Notes under the pieces: model-generated
The model's database searches: none
Seen by the model: only the letters and a program-made list of their open reading frames with translations
What the model was told of the DNA's origin: nothing
In this document: positions 60,176 to 60,689 of the stretch, piece after piece
How the letters are laid out: each line of letters begins with the position of its first letter
How positions within the stretch are numbered: the stretch's first letter is position 1
NCBI GenBank assembly: GCA_030247515.1
Contig: JAOTSA010000002.1
Coordinates: 1 to 60,689 of the forward strand
Reading direction: 5' to 3'
Source of the DNA: Sulfurimonas sp.
Lineage (GTDB): Bacteria; Campylobacterota; Campylobacteria; Campylobacterales; Sulfurimonadaceae
DNA length: 60,689 bases
Program-made: the position numbers and the translations under genes

Positions 60176-60689
60176 ATGATAACTTTTAGCTCCATGTTAC
60201 TAAAACTACAAGAATTTTGGATGAATCAAGGGTGCAATATCGTCCAGCCATACGACATCCCCGCAGGTGCAGGTACATTTCACCCCGCTACATTTTTGCG
60301 CTCACTTGATTCTACTCCATGGTCGGTTGCTTATGTCGCACCGAGCCGCCGCCCGACAGACGGAAGATACGGTGAAAATCCAAACCGTTTAGGAAGCTAC
60401 TATCAGTTTCAAGCACTCATCAAGCCATCTCCAGATAACATTCAAGAGCTTTACTTAAAATCGTTAGAGTATCTCGGGCTTGATGTCAAAAATCATGATA
60501 TCCGCTTTGTGGAAGATAACTGGGAGTCTCCGACACTCGGTGCATGGGGACTTGGCTGGGAAGTTTGGCTAAACGGCATGGAAGTAACGCAGTTTACCTA
60601 CTTTCAGCAAGTCGGAGGGATAGAATGCAATCCCGTTGCAGTCGAGATAACATACGGAACGGAGCGACTTGCGATGTACCTGCAAGCCT
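60176..60689 (+). CDS. glyQ: Glycine-tRNA ligase alpha subunit, partial (cut by window end)
   Basis: 171 codons are readable, and the frame is still open at the last base. The translation begins [20 protein letters not shown] and contains [40 protein letters not shown] and [24 protein letters not shown], all hallmarks of the bacterial alpha2beta2 GlyRS alpha chain (about 290-300 residues). Charges tRNA-Gly together with GlyS. Confidence 0.96.
   Translation, partial: MITFSSMLLKLQEFWMNQGCNIVQPYDIPAGAGTFHPATFLRSLDSTPWSVAYVAPSRRPTDGRYGENPNRLGSYYQFQALIKPSPDNIQELYLKSLEYLGLDVKNHDIRFVEDNWESPTLGAWGLGWEVWLNGMEVTQFTYFQQVGGIECNPVAVEITYGTERLAMYLQA

Overview
The window looks like a chromosomal segment of a free-living Campylobacterota (epsilonproteobacterial) bacterium, most like Sulfurimonas or a close relative. 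The reasons are the AT-rich but not extreme composition, T-rich extended -10 promoters without a clear -35, lineage-typical proteins (DUF2393 pair, DUF3972-like coiled coil, remote CheZ, a glutamine synthetase without the adenylylation tyrosine), and gene orders that I remember from Campylobacter jejuni (hom to rsmE; cheZ-U32-purE-glyQ; ilvE-SPFH). The assignment is inference from gene content; no database was searched. I saw no rRNA, tRNA, CRISPR array, insertion sequence or prophage.

Layout. 1-540: a RelE/ParE-type toxin-antitoxin pair. 544-3268: an RDD membrane protein, an outer-membrane porin and a lipoprotein. 3444-5748: moaA-queE-queD, coupled by 1-base stop/start overlaps. 5749-5986: a compact structured RNA locus with its own consensus promoter, an internal terminator, a 19-codon hydrophobic ORF and long-range 5'-3' complementarity; this is the most novel-looking item. 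moeA follows on the minus strand, then two intergenic repeat families. 7474-17764: a long co-oriented block of rRNA methyltransferases (rsmE, rsmI, rlmB), rpmE, two envelope proteins, an aminotransferase, hom, an SDR, a formate-dehydrogenase-like molybdoenzyme and yraN. 17796-18351: a MntA/HepT toxin-antitoxin pair. 18415-27672: a thioredoxin-fold protein, an aldehyde dehydrogenase, alaS, a membrane protein, maf, bioF, an orphan ABC ATPase and PBP1A. 27692-31482 (minus): a c-type cytochrome, leuA and glnA.

31657-38470 is a phosphate island: phoU-pstB-pstA-pstC on the minus strand, divergent ppk2, then pstS and a porin. Three promoters here (pstC, pstS, porin) carry the same direct repeat, TTGTAAT-N4-TTGTAAT or a one-base variant, each exactly 10 bases upstream of a -10 box. 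This is a local Pho-box and ties the porin to phosphate starvation. 38633-42484: ilvE, an SPFH protein, hisIE and two DUF2393-like membrane proteins. 42481-47108 (minus): a radical-SAM protein, purF, dapB, trxB and a membrane-anchored thioredoxin-like protein.

47356-54333 encodes a 2325-residue predicted type I secretion substrate. It has three blocks of seven delta-60 repeats (probably three seven-bladed propellers), each followed by a copy of one roughly 150-residue module, then cadherin-like domains and RTX calcium-binding repeats. It sits between trxB and trxA, which are neighbours in C. jejuni. 54414 to the end: trxA, a PHP-type histidinol phosphatase, cheZ, a U32 peptidase-family protein, purE, a coiled-coil protein, a DUF89 protein, an AhpD-like protein and the start of glyQ, which is cut by the window edge.
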